Position numbers and translations under genes: made by a program. This document shows positions 1 through 8,716 of a stretch of DNA of 64,000 bases, one piece after another; positions within the stretch are counted from its first letter, which is position 1; every line of letters starts with the position of its first letter. The DNA lies in NCBI GenBank assembly GCA_000299095.1, contig CP003809.1, positions 1,279,203 to 1,343,202 of the forward strand. The letters are read 5' to 3'. Below the pieces are notes generated by a model. That model ran no database searches. It saw only the letters and a program-made list of their open reading frames with translations, and had not been told where the DNA came from. Source of the stretch: an alpha proteobacterium HIMB5 (GTDB lineage Bacteria; Pseudomonadota; Alphaproteobacteria; Pelagibacterales; Pelagibacteraceae).

Positions 1-583
1 TTTTATTAAAATAATTAGAGATTAAAGAATCATAATAAGCAGTTTCAGTAAATGCATGCTTAGACATTTTTTTTCTAAATTCAATTGTGGTTGAGCCATT
101 GTTCAAGTTTATCTCATTAATAAGCTCTTCGTATTGGTCTGTCGATGTTATCACTGTAACATCATTGTAATTCTTAGCAGCAGCTCTCACCATTGTTGGT
201 CCACCAACATCTATATTTTCAATTATCTTATTATGGTTTTTGGTATTTTTTAATGTTTCTTCAAATGGGTAAAAATTAACTATAACTAGATCAATATTTT
301 CAAAGCTATTTTTTCTTAATTCTTGTTTATGTCTTTTGTTTTTTCTCTTATTTAAAATTCCAGCGTGAATTTTAGGATGTAAAGTTTTGACACGACCATC
401 TAATATTTCGGGTGAATTAGTAAAATCTGAAACTTCAATACATTTAAATTTAAGTTTTTTAATTGCTTTGAATGTTCCACCAGAACTGATTATTTGAATA
501 TTGTATTTTTTTAAACAATTTAATAGTGGTTTTAAATTTTGTTTATCTGATAATGAAATTAGAGCTCTTTTAATTTTTGACAT
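1..583 (-). CDS. purH: Bifunctional purine biosynthesis protein PurH (AICAR transformylase/IMP cyclohydrolase), N-terminal part
   Basis: The minus-strand frame opens with an ATG at 583 and runs off the left edge, giving about 194 residues of a protein normally near 510-520. It reads as the MGS-like IMP cyclohydrolase domain: SSGGT near residue 35, the GRVKTLHPKIHAG signature near residue 65, then NFYPFE and ENIDVGGPTMVRAA. PurH catalyses the last two steps of IMP synthesis in the cytoplasm; the transformylase half lies outside the window. The start overlaps the stop of the upstream heparinase-like gene by one base (TAATG), so the two are probably translationally coupled. Identification is firm; only completeness is unknown. 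Confidence 0.95.
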   Translation of the reverse strand, partial: MSKIKRALISLSDKQNLKPLLNCLKKYNIQIISSGGTFKAIKKLKFKCIEVSDFTNSPEILDGRVKTLHPKIHAGILNKRKNKRHKQELRKNSFENIDLVIVNFYPFEETLKNTKNHNKIIENIDVGGPTMVRAAAKNYNDVTVITSTDQYEELINEINLNNGSTTIEFRKKMSKHAFTETAYYDSLISNYFNK

Positions 584-2166
584 TATATTTTTATTAGCTC
601 CCACTTAATATCACTATTTTTTGAATTTATTATCCCTGATATAAAAATATTTTGATTTTCAACATACGTACTTTTGCTGTTAAAAAATAGCCCATTTTCG
701 ATATTTACTTCATAATTGTTACAATTAAATTTCCAACCTTCATCACCAATTTCAATTAGTATAGTTTTATTATCTTGAGTTTTCATGACCTTTGAAGTTG
801 GGTCTAAATGAAAACGAATATCAAATTTTAGATTTGGTAAATCTTTTTTACCTTTAATTTTATCAGTACCAATTAATTTAAAGTTTTCGGGAAAATACTC
901 AATTTCTCTTTCATAAATTAAATTATATTGTTTCAAATAGCCATCATGCGAAGCATTTATTTTCCAATAATTTTTTTCAAAAACTATATTTTTTTGAATT
1001 ATCTTTAGATTTGTATTTATTTTATATTCACCTTTAGAATTCTTACTAAATTTGCATGATGAATTATCATCTAAGACTAAAGTATTTTGTAAAGCTGAAG
1101 ATCGACATAGTTCATTTAATTGATTATTTGTACCCTCATAATAACCTGCATTTGTAAATATTTTTTTGCCATTTGATAAAAATTCAAAAGAAAGTGAACC
1201 AGCCTGATACTCATCTGAAAAATTTTTTTCAGGCGATGGTCCAATATCCATGAATAGATTTATTTTTTTATTGTTTAAAGATACATAATTTGAATTTTCA
1301 TAATTTTGATTTTTAAATGCATAACCACATCTTTTTAAATATTGATCAAATTCAAAATTGTTAGATAAATTGTTACCATTAAAATGTGGATCAAAATTGA
1401 TATTTTTCCAAAAGAATGAATAAGATTGACCTAAATAAAAAATATATTCATCAATAAAATCAGGTATTACATTTTGTGATTCTTTAAACCATTCTCTAAT
1501 TAGTATTAAGTATTTTAAGTAAAATATAGAATGTTTAATACTACGCGATTTTGGAAACCCATATTTATCAAAAGCTTCTTTAATAAATTTTTTTAATAAA
1601 TCTAATCCAGCATTTAAATTTTTTGTTTGCTCACTGTAACAAAGAGAAAAAAGAATTATTGCAGAAATACTTATTATTTTATTTTTGTAATCCTTTGAAT
1701 GATTTACTTGATTTAATAAATGTAAAATTTGTTTTTGAAGTATTATGTCAAAATTTTTTTGGTATTCTTTTGTACCATTATCATAAGTTAATTTAGAATT
1801 TGATAACCATGAAATAATTCTTTTTGATACAATACTTATTTCCCAACTTTTTGAGTTATATTTATTATTTATATCTATCCATTTTGTAATTACTTTTTGT
1901 ACATCACTACTTGAAGATTTTAGATCTAAACTAAAAATCCAAAAAAAATTGTTTAACTTTTTAAACTGTTTCTCACTGAGTTTCTTATTTATCCATATTT
2001 CTTCTAATGAAAAATCAGCAATATTATTTTTTTTTGTTTTGATTTTAATTAGAGAAGACAGAAGGTAAGTGCTTGGTTTGTATTTAAATAAAAGATCTGT
2101 GTATTTGGAAATTTTTTTGTCATATAAAAAAGAATTAAGATATAAATTTCTTAAATTATTCAGCAT
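583..2166 (-). CDS. Heparinase II/III family protein
   Basis: 527 residues. The N-terminal half is predicted alpha-helical (alpha/alpha toroid of the heparinase II/III family). The C-terminal half is beta-rich and carries the family-like stretches AGSLSFEFLSNGKKIFTNAGYYEG near residues 320-345 and IRFHLDP near 450. The family contains polysaccharide lyases, but many alphaproteobacteria carry a member beside purH whose substrate is unknown, so enzymatic activity is not assured. No obvious Sec signal peptide is seen, which is unusual for a lyase of extracellular glycans. It sits between rpe (29 bases upstream) and purH (one-base overlap) in a minus-strand operon. The family call is fairly sure; the function is open. 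Confidence 0.8.
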   Translation of the reverse strand: MLNNLRNLYLNSFLYDKKISKYTDLLFKYKPSTYLLSSLIKIKTKKNNIADFSLEEIWINKKLSEKQFKKLNNFFWIFSLDLKSSSSDVQKVITKWIDINNKYNSKSWEISIVSKRIISWLSNSKLTYDNGTKEYQKNFDIILQKQILHLLNQVNHSKDYKNKIISISAIILFSLCYSEQTKNLNAGLDLLKKFIKEAFDKYGFPKSRSIKHSIFYLKYLILIREWFKESQNVIPDFIDEYIFYLGQSYSFFWKNINFDPHFNGNNLSNNFEFDQYLKRCGYAFKNQNYENSNYVSLNNKKINLFMDIGPSPEKNFSDEYQAGSLSFEFLSNGKKIFTNAGYYEGTNNQLNELCRSSALQNTLVLDDNSSCKFSKNSKGEYKINTNLKIIQKNIVFEKNYWKINASHDGYLKQYNLIYEREIEYFPENFKLIGTDKIKGKKDLPNLKFDIRFHLDPTSKVMKTQDNKTILIEIGDEGWKFNCNNYEVNIENGLFFNSKSTYVENQNIFISGIINSKNSDIKWELIKI

Positions 2167-2195
2167 ATAAAATAGATTATATTAAGAATAGATAA

Positions 2196-2855
2196 CTAAG
2201 CTGATTTCAACAATTCTATATTTTTTTTGATATCACCGTTATTACTCTTAAAAATTGTTGTTCCCGATACTAGAATATTTGCACCTGCCTCGATTGCACT
2301 TTTAGAATTTTCAAAATTTATTCCACCATCTATTTCTATATCATAATTAAAATTATTATTTTCACGAATAGTTTTTAATTTTTTAACTTTTTCCAAAACT
2401 TCGGGCATAAATTTTTGACCCCCAAAACCTGGATTAACACTCATTATAAGAACCAAATCAATTTGATTTAAAAATTTCTCTATTATCTCAATTTTTGTTT
2501 CTGGATTTAATGAAATCCCAACTTTCTTTTTTAATTCTCTAATTTTATTTATTGAGTCTTGTAAGCTATCAGTTGCTTCAGGATGAATTGTAATAATATC
2601 AGCTCCAGCTTCCGCATAATCTTCTATGTACTTATGGACAGGGGCAATCATCAAATGAACGTCAAACTTAAGTTTAGTATGCTTTCTTAGTGATTTAATA
2701 ACAGGAGGTCCAATTGTTAGATTAGGAACATAATGTCCATCCATTACATCAACATGAACCATGTCAGCCCCACCGTTTTCTAATTTTTTTATTTCATTAC
2801 CAAGTTGACTAAAGTCAGCAGAAAGTATTGATGGTGATATTTGTATTTTTTTCAT
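2196..2855 (-). CDS. rpe: Ribulose-phosphate 3-epimerase
   Basis: 219 residues, the usual length for this TIM-barrel enzyme, which interconverts ribulose 5-phosphate and xylulose 5-phosphate. Recognised motifs: SPSILSADF at the N-terminus, VHVDVMDGHYVPN with metal and catalytic residues near 34-46, DVHLMI near 65, MSVNPGFGGQKF near 138, and EIDGGIN with the second catalytic Asp near 175. The start ATG at 2855 gives the canonical MKKIQISPSILSADF opening. It is the second gene of the minus-strand run membrane protein-rpe-heparinase-purH, an arrangement consistent with linked pentose phosphate and purine supply. Confidence 0.96.
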   Translation of the reverse strand: MKKIQISPSILSADFSQLGNEIKKLENGGADMVHVDVMDGHYVPNLTIGPPVIKSLRKHTKLKFDVHLMIAPVHKYIEDYAEAGADIITIHPEATDSLQDSINKIRELKKKVGISLNPETKIEIIEKFLNQIDLVLIMSVNPGFGGQKFMPEVLEKVKKLKTIRENNNFNYDIEIDGGINFENSKSAIEAGANILVSGTTIFKSNNGDIKKNIELLKSA

Positions 2856-2883
2856 TGGTAGTGATTATTAGTAGTATCAATTT

Positions 2884-3252
2884 TTAAAATTTAATTGAAT
2901 TAAAAAATTGGTAAATTTGTCTAGAAATTTCACTTTCAAGAGGAAATGACAGCATACCCATCACAGAATAACCGAGCACCCATGGCATTAAATAAAATCT
3001 AATCATAAAAAAGAACCATGCAATATATAGTGGTACTAATGGTGCAATTATAAATTTTGGAGTTATTGGTTTGAAGAGTCTAATAAAAGGATTTGTTATC
3101 TTTACAAATATTTTCATAAAAAAAAATTCAGAATCTTCTTTTTGAAAGATATTCATTGCGACCTTACCAATTAAAGTCCACATGATCATTCCTAAAGTAT
3201 AATCAATTATATAGACTAAGGGATGAAAGTTTGCTGATAATCCTGATGACAT
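2884..3252 (-). CDS. Small integral membrane protein, possibly YggT-like
   Basis: 122 residues with about three hydrophobic segments (near 15-35, 68-88 and 92-105). The stretch KITNPFIRLFKPITPKF followed by a hydrophobic helix resembles the YggT/ccb3 pattern, in which a membrane anchor precedes a positively charged Pro-rich loop, but similarity is weak. No catalytic motif is visible. It is first in the rpe-purH operon, downstream of the symporter terminator, so it probably has its own promoter in the short space 3253-3278. Function unknown; the gene looks real from operon position and codon use typical of its neighbours. Confidence 0.7.
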   Translation of the reverse strand: MSSGLSANFHPLVYIIDYTLGMIMWTLIGKVAMNIFQKEDSEFFFMKIFVKITNPFIRLFKPITPKFIIAPLVPLYIAWFFFMIRFYLMPWVLGYSVMGMLSFPLESEISRQIYQFFNSIKF

Positions 3253-3278
3253 TTAAGTTTTATATTAGAAAAAAGAAC

Positions 3279-3308
3279 AAAAAAAAAGGGGCGAATAAAT
3301 CGCCCCTT
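3279..3308 (-). terminator. Rho-independent terminator of the symporter operon
   Basis: On the minus strand a 9-bp perfect stem (arms 3300-3308 and 3286-3294, sequence AAGGGGCGA with its complement, 5-base loop) is followed by an uninterrupted T run matching the A run at 3279-3287. It lies 24 bases past the stop of the symporter gene and stands out as GC-rich in an AT-rich background. High confidence for the minus strand; the plus-strand reading lacks a comparable T tract. Confidence 0.9.
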
Positions 3309-3331
3309 AAATTAATTTGACTTAATAAGTA

Positions 3332-5140
3332 TTATCTACCAATTACAGTTTTACCTGCAGGTACACGACACTCATCAACCATTCTTTGAGTAGCAGCATT
3401 AGGCGCTGAAGTCATTAAACTTACAACAACCATTGCAACTAAACTAACAGTAGATCCGAAGATACCAAATGTTAACTGTGTAATACCTAAGAAACCAGCT
3501 CCACCGTTACGTACCCAAATTAGATACGCAGCACCAGATACTAGACCTAATATCATACCAGCTATTGCACCTTCTCTGTTAGCTCTGTTCCACCATACAC
3601 CAAGTACAAGTGGCCAGAATAAACCAGACATCGCAAAGTCAAAAGCCCAGATCACTGAACCTAAGATACCTTGGATTTCCATTGCTGCAATTGTAGCTCC
3701 AGCAAAACCAATTACTACAAGTAATACCCTTGCAACAACTAGTCTTTTTGCAGTTTCCGCTTTTGGATCAATGATCTTATAGTAAACATCATGTGATATA
3801 GCGTTTGCAATTGCTAGAATTAAACCATCTGCTGTTGACATGGCAGCTGCCATACCACCGGCTGCAACTAGACCTGAGATTACATACGGTAATCCTGCTA
3901 TTTCTGGTGTTGCTAATACAACGGCTTTACCACCCATGAAGAACTCGTTTAATTCAACAGTTCCATTTCCGTTAAAGTCGCTAATAAACATCAGATTAGC
4001 TTGGTTCCAGTTTTGGTACCAATCAATCGCTTGCACATCAGAAATTGATTTACCAATAATACCTGTAGGTAGTGATGGATCAATCAATGCTAATTTTGAA
4101 AGCGTCGCTAACATTGGTGCAGATGAATATAGTAGGAAGATAAAGAATACTGACCAACCTACTGATTTTCTAGCTGCTTTTACACTTGGTGTTGTAAAGT
4201 ATCTCATCATCACGTGCGGTAATGAAGCTGTTCCCATCATCATCGCTAATGCTAATGAAATAAACGCCCAAGGTGAAGCATTTACTGCAGAGTGTGCTTT
4301 AGTTATTCCAGCTAAGCCTTTTGGTACTGTAGCAAGATCCTCTTTCGAGTTAGCCACAAATCCAAACTGCTGTTCTAAATCAGCTATTCTAGCTACTTCA
4401 TCAGCTAACATGAAGTGTGGGAAGAAACCAGCACCAATTTTGTTACTGATCCAGAATACTGGAAGTAAATAAGCTATAATTAGTACAATGTACTGTGCAA
4501 CTTGTGTCCAAGTTACTCCTCTCATACCACCTAGCATTGAACATAATAAAATACTTATTAATCCAACGTATACAGCGTATTGAAACGGAATATCTAGAGC
4601 AACAGATGCAATAGTACCTGTAGCGTTAATTTGTGCAGTCACATATGTAAATGAGGCAACAGTTAATACTATTACCGCACATAGTCTTGCTAAATTACCA
4701 CCGTATCTTGTACCAACGAAATCTGGAACTGTGTAACAGCCAAATTTTCTTAGGTATGGTGCTAATAAAGATGCAACTAACACGTAACCACCAGTCCAAC
4801 CCACAAGTAACGCCATGTAACCGTAACCTTTGAAGTAAATACCACCTGCCATTGCAACGAATGATGCACCAGACATCCAGTCTGCTGCAGTCGCCATACC
4901 GTTGAATACAGTAGGTACTTGTCTTCCAGCTACGTAGTAAGCGTCAGCTTGAGCTGTACGTGATAGCCAACCAATTATTGCATAGATGGCTACTGTAAAA
5001 GCAACGAAACAAATTCCGATTGCTTTTGCAGACATACCAGCTGATTCTGCAATTGCCATTATGATTATGAAAGCTAAAAAACCTCCAGTATAGATTCCAT
5101 AAACTTTTGGCAAATTGTCTATAAAATTACCTTTTAACAT
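3332..5140 (-). CDS. Sodium:solute symporter large subunit (VC_2705-type; probable acetate or short organic acid uptake)
   Basis: 602 residues with about 13-14 hydrophobic segments of the SSS/LeuT fold. Family landmarks: AAGRQVPTVFNGMATAADWMSGASF near 72-95 (Na+/substrate-site helix) and LAIANAISHDVYYKII near 445. The length exceeds a plain ActP because of an insertion containing an EF-hand-like loop at residues 388-399 (DFNGNG...E). It is coupled to the DUF4212 gene upstream (TAATG overlap) behind a strong AAAGGAGG ribosome site, the standard pairing for this subfamily. Codon use is unusually clean for this genome, suggesting high expression. Acetate as substrate is inferred from the nearby acetyl-CoA synthetase gene and family precedent. 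A hairpin terminator follows. Confidence 0.9.
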   Translation of the reverse strand: MLKGNFIDNLPKVYGIYTGGFLAFIIIMAIAESAGMSAKAIGICFVAFTVAIYAIIGWLSRTAQADAYYVAGRQVPTVFNGMATAADWMSGASFVAMAGGIYFKGYGYMALLVGWTGGYVLVASLLAPYLRKFGCYTVPDFVGTRYGGNLARLCAVIVLTVASFTYVTAQINATGTIASVALDIPFQYAVYVGLISILLCSMLGGMRGVTWTQVAQYIVLIIAYLLPVFWISNKIGAGFFPHFMLADEVARIADLEQQFGFVANSKEDLATVPKGLAGITKAHSAVNASPWAFISLALAMMMGTASLPHVMMRYFTTPSVKAARKSVGWSVFFIFLLYSSAPMLATLSKLALIDPSLPTGIIGKSISDVQAIDWYQNWNQANLMFISDFNGNGTVELNEFFMGGKAVVLATPEIAGLPYVISGLVAAGGMAAAMSTADGLILAIANAISHDVYYKIIDPKAETAKRLVVARVLLVVIGFAGATIAAMEIQGILGSVIWAFDFAMSGLFWPLVLGVWWNRANREGAIAGMILGLVSGAAYLIWVRNGGAGFLGITQLTFGIFGSTVSLVAMVVVSLMTSAPNAATQRMVDECRVPAGKTVIGR

Positions 5141-5400
5141 TAATCGCCTCCTTTTTCAGAAAAGCCGAACTCTTCATCAATTTTTTCTTGTCTGTTCGCA
5201 AACCAGAAAATTAGGATTACGAAAATTCCAAGAGAACCTTGACAAGTGAACCAATACGTTAGTGGATAACCAAAAGGTCCACCGACTTCGTTCATCTCAG
5301 CTCCAAAAAGGAAGATACCCATTGAGAACACAGCCCAGATTGCTAAAGTGATAAATAGCAATGCTCTGGTCTTTTCCCAGTGTTGTGCTTGTTTAGACAT
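5140..5400 (-). CDS. DUF4212 family symporter small subunit
   Basis: 86 residues with two hydrophobic segments (about 13-35 and 48-68) and the family tail FGFSEKGGD. Members of DUF4212 are small partner subunits encoded immediately before VC_2705-type symporters, exactly as here. The start was moved to the ATG at 5400: AAGGAGAGAG lies 6-15 bases before it, whereas the in-frame ATG at 5433 is upstream of that ribosome site and would add 11 residues outside the family pattern. The stop overlaps the symporter start by one base. Confidence 0.88.
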   Translation of the reverse strand: MSKQAQHWEKTRALLFITLAIWAVFSMGIFLFGAEMNEVGGPFGYPLTYWFTCQGSLGIFVILIFWFANRQEKIDEEFGFSEKGGD

Positions 5401-5524
5401 TATATCTCTCTCCTTGTTAGTTATAACTGGCAAAAACTCTAACCATTATGAAATGGATTTAAAGTGTAAAAATTGCTCAAAATAGGGACATTTTGCTCTA
5501 TAACTGATAAAAAAGCCTAAATTT

Positions 5525-6148
5525 ATGTCAAAATACAAATTAACGTGGCGAGATTTGAAATTTTCAGATTTCAAAGTTTATTTATTTGCTTTGTTTAAAG
5601 CATTTATCCCTAAAAAAAAGTTAAAAAATTTAGATGATCTTGAGGAGTTTATTCAAACAAAGTCAGCGTGGGTAGCACAAGTTACTCTTTATAGTTATTT
5701 AAAAACAAGAATGGGAACAAGGTACGTTTTACATTTCGAAAATGATGAGTTTATGAAGTCAGTTAATCTTGCAAAGTGGAATATTTATGCAGTTTCTCTT
5801 CAAGATTTAACTTTTTATGTATTTTCGTATTTAAAAATAAACTTTCAATTTCAAGATTTAGAAAAAGCAAAAGAGATTTTTAATAACATTTTAGATGATG
5901 AAACTTCAAATAAGATGCCACAAGATATTATTGAAGAAACAAAAAGTACTTTTGAAGAAAGATTAGATAAAATGAATTGGGATAATCAAGTAAACGATTA
6001 TCCATTTAACCAAAGCGCACTCTCTTTATTCAAGTGGGCTCCAATAGCAGATGAATTAAAAAATCTTGACCGTAAAATCGTTTTAAACTCAATGATATTA
6101 AAGTGGGATATTATAAAAAAAGAATTTAGTGAGAGAATTGAGTTTTAA
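5525..6148 (+). CDS. Conserved hypothetical protein, soluble
   Basis: 207 residues, no signal peptide, no membrane segment, rich in aromatic and acidic residues ([37 protein letters not shown]). I do not recognise a domain. Predicted mostly helical, with a hydrophobic N-terminal patch ([17 protein letters not shown]) that could be amphipathic. It is transcribed towards acs and their 3' ends overlap by four bases; its 5' end is divergent from the symporter pair. Location between two acetate-related units hints at a link but proves none. Codon use matches surrounding genes, so it is likely native. Confidence 0.75.
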   Translation: MSKYKLTWRDLKFSDFKVYLFALFKAFIPKKKLKNLDDLEEFIQTKSAWVAQVTLYSYLKTRMGTRYVLHFENDEFMKSVNLAKWNIYAVSLQDLTFYVFSYLKINFQFQDLEKAKEIFNNILDDETSNKMPQDIIEETKSTFEERLDKMNWDNQVNDYPFNQSALSLFKWAPIADELKNLDRKIVLNSMILKWDIIKKEFSERIEF

Positions 6149-8250
6149 ATATTTTTTCTATTTTCTACCAAACTATCTACAACAGATGGATCAGCTAATG
6201 TAGTAGTATCACCTAGCTGATCATGTTCATTAGCAGCTATCTTTCTTAAAATTCTTCTCATGATTTTTCCAGATCTTGTTTTTGGTAAGCCAGGTGAAAA
6301 ATGAATTATGTCAGGAGTTGCTAAAGGACCAATTTGTTTTCTAACCCAAAGTTTTAAGTCTCTTTCAAGTTCTCCATTTTCTTGCTCACCGGCATTTAAA
6401 GTAACATAACAATACAAACCATTACCTTTAATGTCGTGTGGATAGCCCACTACAGCAGCCTCAGCTACTTTTGGATGAGCTACAAATGCACTTTCAATTT
6501 CGGCAGTTCCTAAATTATGTCCTGAAACGATGATAACATCATCAACTCTTCCTGTTATCCAGTAGTAGCCATCTTTGTCTCTTCTACACCCGTCTCCAGT
6601 GAAATATTTTCCATCAAATTGAGAGAAATAAGTATCTATAAATCTTTGATGATCACCATAAACAGTTCTCATTTGGCCTGGCCAAGATTGAGAAATACAC
6701 AATCTACCTTCACCAGCTCCTTTGATTTCATTTCCATCTTTATCAACTAATGATGGCTTAATTCCATAGAATGGTTTTGTTGCTGAACCTGGTTTTAGGT
6801 TGATAGCACCAGTTTGGGGTGCAATCATTATTCCACCAGTTTCTGTTTGCCACCAAGTATCAACAATTGGGCATTTTGAATTTCCAACTGTTTTATAATA
6901 CCACATCCATGCTTCTGGATTAATTGGCTCACCTACAGTTCCCAAAAGTTTTAAAGATTTTCTAGAAGTTTTTTTAACAGGTCCATCACCTTCTCTCATT
7001 AGCGCTCTTATAGCTGTTGGAGCTGTGTAAAAAATATTCACTTTGTATTTATCAATTATTTGCCACCACCTTGAGCTATCCGGATAAGTTGGTATTCCTT
7101 CGAACATTATTGTTGTTGCTCCGTTAGCTAGAGGACCATAAATGATATAACTATGACCTGTCACCCAACCAATATCAGCTGTACACCAATAAATATCTTT
7201 TGGTTTATAATTGAAAATATATTCGTGTGTCATCGAAGCATACACCATATAACCACCTGTTGTATGAAGAACCCCTTTAGGTTTGCCTGTTGAACCAGAT
7301 GTATAAAGTATGAACATCGGATCTTCTGCGTTCATTTCTTCAGGTTCACAATGATTAGATACATCTTTAATTAATTCATCATACCAAACGTCTCTGTCGT
7401 AATCCCAGCTTACAGAATTACCTGTTCTTTTAACTACAATACATTTTTTTACGTTTGGACAACTTCTTAAAGCTTCATCTGTAATTTCTTTTAAAGGAAT
7501 AGTTTTTCCACCTCTTACTCCTTCATCAGCTGTGATTATATATTCAGACTCACAATCATTAACTCTTCCAGAAATAGAGTCTGCTGAAAATCCACCAAAA
7601 ATTATAGAATGAATTGCTCCAATTCTTGTACAAGCCAACATAAGAACAGCAAGTTCAGGTATCATAGTTAAATAAATTGTTACTCTGTCACCTTTTTTAA
7701 TTCCTAATTTCTTAAGACCATTAGCTGCTTTTGAAACTTTTTGATGTAGTTGTTTATATGAAATTTTTTGTGTATCTTTTGGATCGTCACCCACCCAAAT
7801 AATTGCAGTTTCATCTTTTTTATTTTCTAAATGTCTATCTATGCAATTTGCCGAAGCATTAAGCGTTCCATCTTCGAACCATTTAATTCTAACATCAGTA
7901 TTACTGTATTTTACATCTTTAATTTTAGAATAAGGTTTGATCCAGGTAATTCTTTTTCCTTCCTTCGCCCAAAATTCATTATTATTTTTTATAGAGTCAT
8001 TATATTTCTTTGTATACTGTGCTTTACTTGCTAAGCTGTTTTTTACCCATTCAGATCTTGTCTTCAAAACAAGTTCCTGTTCTTTATTTTCTAAATTTTT
8101 TTTAATTCTTTTTTTGGTTTTTTTCTTTGATGACTTAGTTTTATTAGAAATTTTTTTTCTAGTTTTACTTTTTTTTACTTTTTTAAATTTTTTTTTTTTG
8201 ACTTTTTTAGATGTTTTTTTTTTAGTTTTTCTTTTTTTCTTTTTAGTCAT
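6145..8250 (-). CDS. acs: Acetyl-CoA synthetase with a poly-lysine N-terminal extension
   Basis: 701 residues versus about 645-655 for the family. From about residue 65 it is a canonical Acs: [21 protein letters not shown]-loop-like [43 protein letters not shown] and the acetylatable lysine in [11 protein letters not shown] near 635. It makes acetyl-CoA from acetate, ATP and CoA. Residues 2-52 are almost only Lys, Arg, Ser and Thr. A TTG at 8067 behind an AGGA (8075-8078) would give a normal-length 640-residue protein; the longer start begins two bases after the EVE gene stop. At least ten TAA/TAG triplets in the extension all fall out of frame, favouring real coding. Confidence 0.93.
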   Translation of the reverse strand: MTKKKKRKTKKKTSKKVKKKKFKKVKKSKTRKKISNKTKSSKKKTKKRIKKNLENKEQELVLKTRSEWVKNSLASKAQYTKKYNDSIKNNNEFWAKEGKRITWIKPYSKIKDVKYSNTDVRIKWFEDGTLNASANCIDRHLENKKDETAIIWVGDDPKDTQKISYKQLHQKVSKAANGLKKLGIKKGDRVTIYLTMIPELAVLMLACTRIGAIHSIIFGGFSADSISGRVNDCESEYIITADEGVRGGKTIPLKEITDEALRSCPNVKKCIVVKRTGNSVSWDYDRDVWYDELIKDVSNHCEPEEMNAEDPMFILYTSGSTGKPKGVLHTTGGYMVYASMTHEYIFNYKPKDIYWCTADIGWVTGHSYIIYGPLANGATTIMFEGIPTYPDSSRWWQIIDKYKVNIFYTAPTAIRALMREGDGPVKKTSRKSLKLLGTVGEPINPEAWMWYYKTVGNSKCPIVDTWWQTETGGIMIAPQTGAINLKPGSATKPFYGIKPSLVDKDGNEIKGAGEGRLCISQSWPGQMRTVYGDHQRFIDTYFSQFDGKYFTGDGCRRDKDGYYWITGRVDDVIIVSGHNLGTAEIESAFVAHPKVAEAAVVGYPHDIKGNGLYCYVTLNAGEQENGELERDLKLWVRKQIGPLATPDIIHFSPGLPKTRSGKIMRRILRKIAANEHDQLGDTTTLADPSVVDSLVENRKNI

Positions 8251-8251
8251 T

Positions 8252-8665
8252 CTATCTTTTACTCATTCTGTTAAGAATTTTCCAGCTTTTAGAATCAATT
8301 TTCATTACTGATAATCTACTTTGTTTAATTAAAGGTAATTGGCTTAGATCCTTAATTTTCTTAATTTCCTCTAATTTTACTGGTTTCTGAAATTTTTCTT
8401 TGAATTTTACGGTCACTGCTACAAATCTCCCGGTTTTATCGGTTTTATCCCTGTAAGCTTCTTTTATAACTTTAACGACTCCAACTATTTCTTTCCCAAC
8501 ATTAGAATGATAAAAAAAACAAAGATCACCTATTTTCATACTTTTCAGGTTGTTTGCAGCTTGATAGTTTCTTACTCCATCCCAAGGAGCACCTTCTGCT
8601 CCAGCTTTTATTTGTTGATCTAAAGACCAAACATCAGGCTCTGACTTTAATAACCAATAATTCAT
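8252..8665 (-). CDS. EVE domain-containing protein
   Basis: 137 residues covering the whole EVE (PUA-like) fold: opening [13 protein letters not shown], then [28 protein letters not shown] near 29-56, and [13 protein letters not shown] near 84. EVE domains bind modified bases in DNA or RNA; the target here is unknown. The protein is complete though slightly short. Its stop is followed after one base by the acs start, forming a two-gene minus-strand unit. The upstream space 8666-8716 is shared with the divergent TPR gene and must hold both promoters. Confidence 0.92.
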   Translation of the reverse strand: MNYWLLKSEPDVWSLDQQIKAGAEGAPWDGVRNYQAANNLKSMKIGDLCFFYHSNVGKEIVGVVKVIKEAYRDKTDKTGRFVAVTVKFKEKFQKPVKLEEIKKIKDLSQLPLIKQSRLSVMKIDSKSWKILNRMSKR

Positions 8666-8716
8666 AATTATAATCTGTTAAGAATAAAATATTTTGAATA
8701 TATTATAAATATACTT

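Noticed and set aside
3840..4472. 210-codon open frame on the plus strand opposite the sodium symporter gene
   Set aside because: It is antisense to a clearly conserved gene, has no family likeness or ribosome site, and arises from the well-behaved codon pattern of the symporter.
5401..5433. Longer start for the DUF4212 small subunit
   Set aside because: The AAGGAGAGAG ribosome site lies within this stretch, directly before the ATG at 5400.
5478..5495. CAAAAT-AGGGAC-ATTTTG inverted repeat in the symporter upstream region
   Set aside because: Only six-base A/T arms, easily found by chance in this composition; no second copy or promoter alignment to support an operator.
7937..8311. 124-codon plus-strand frame giving a Phe/Leu-rich 'membrane' protein
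   Set aside because: It is the complement of the poly-lysine head of acetyl-CoA synthetase; runs of TTT create an artificial hydrophobic protein.
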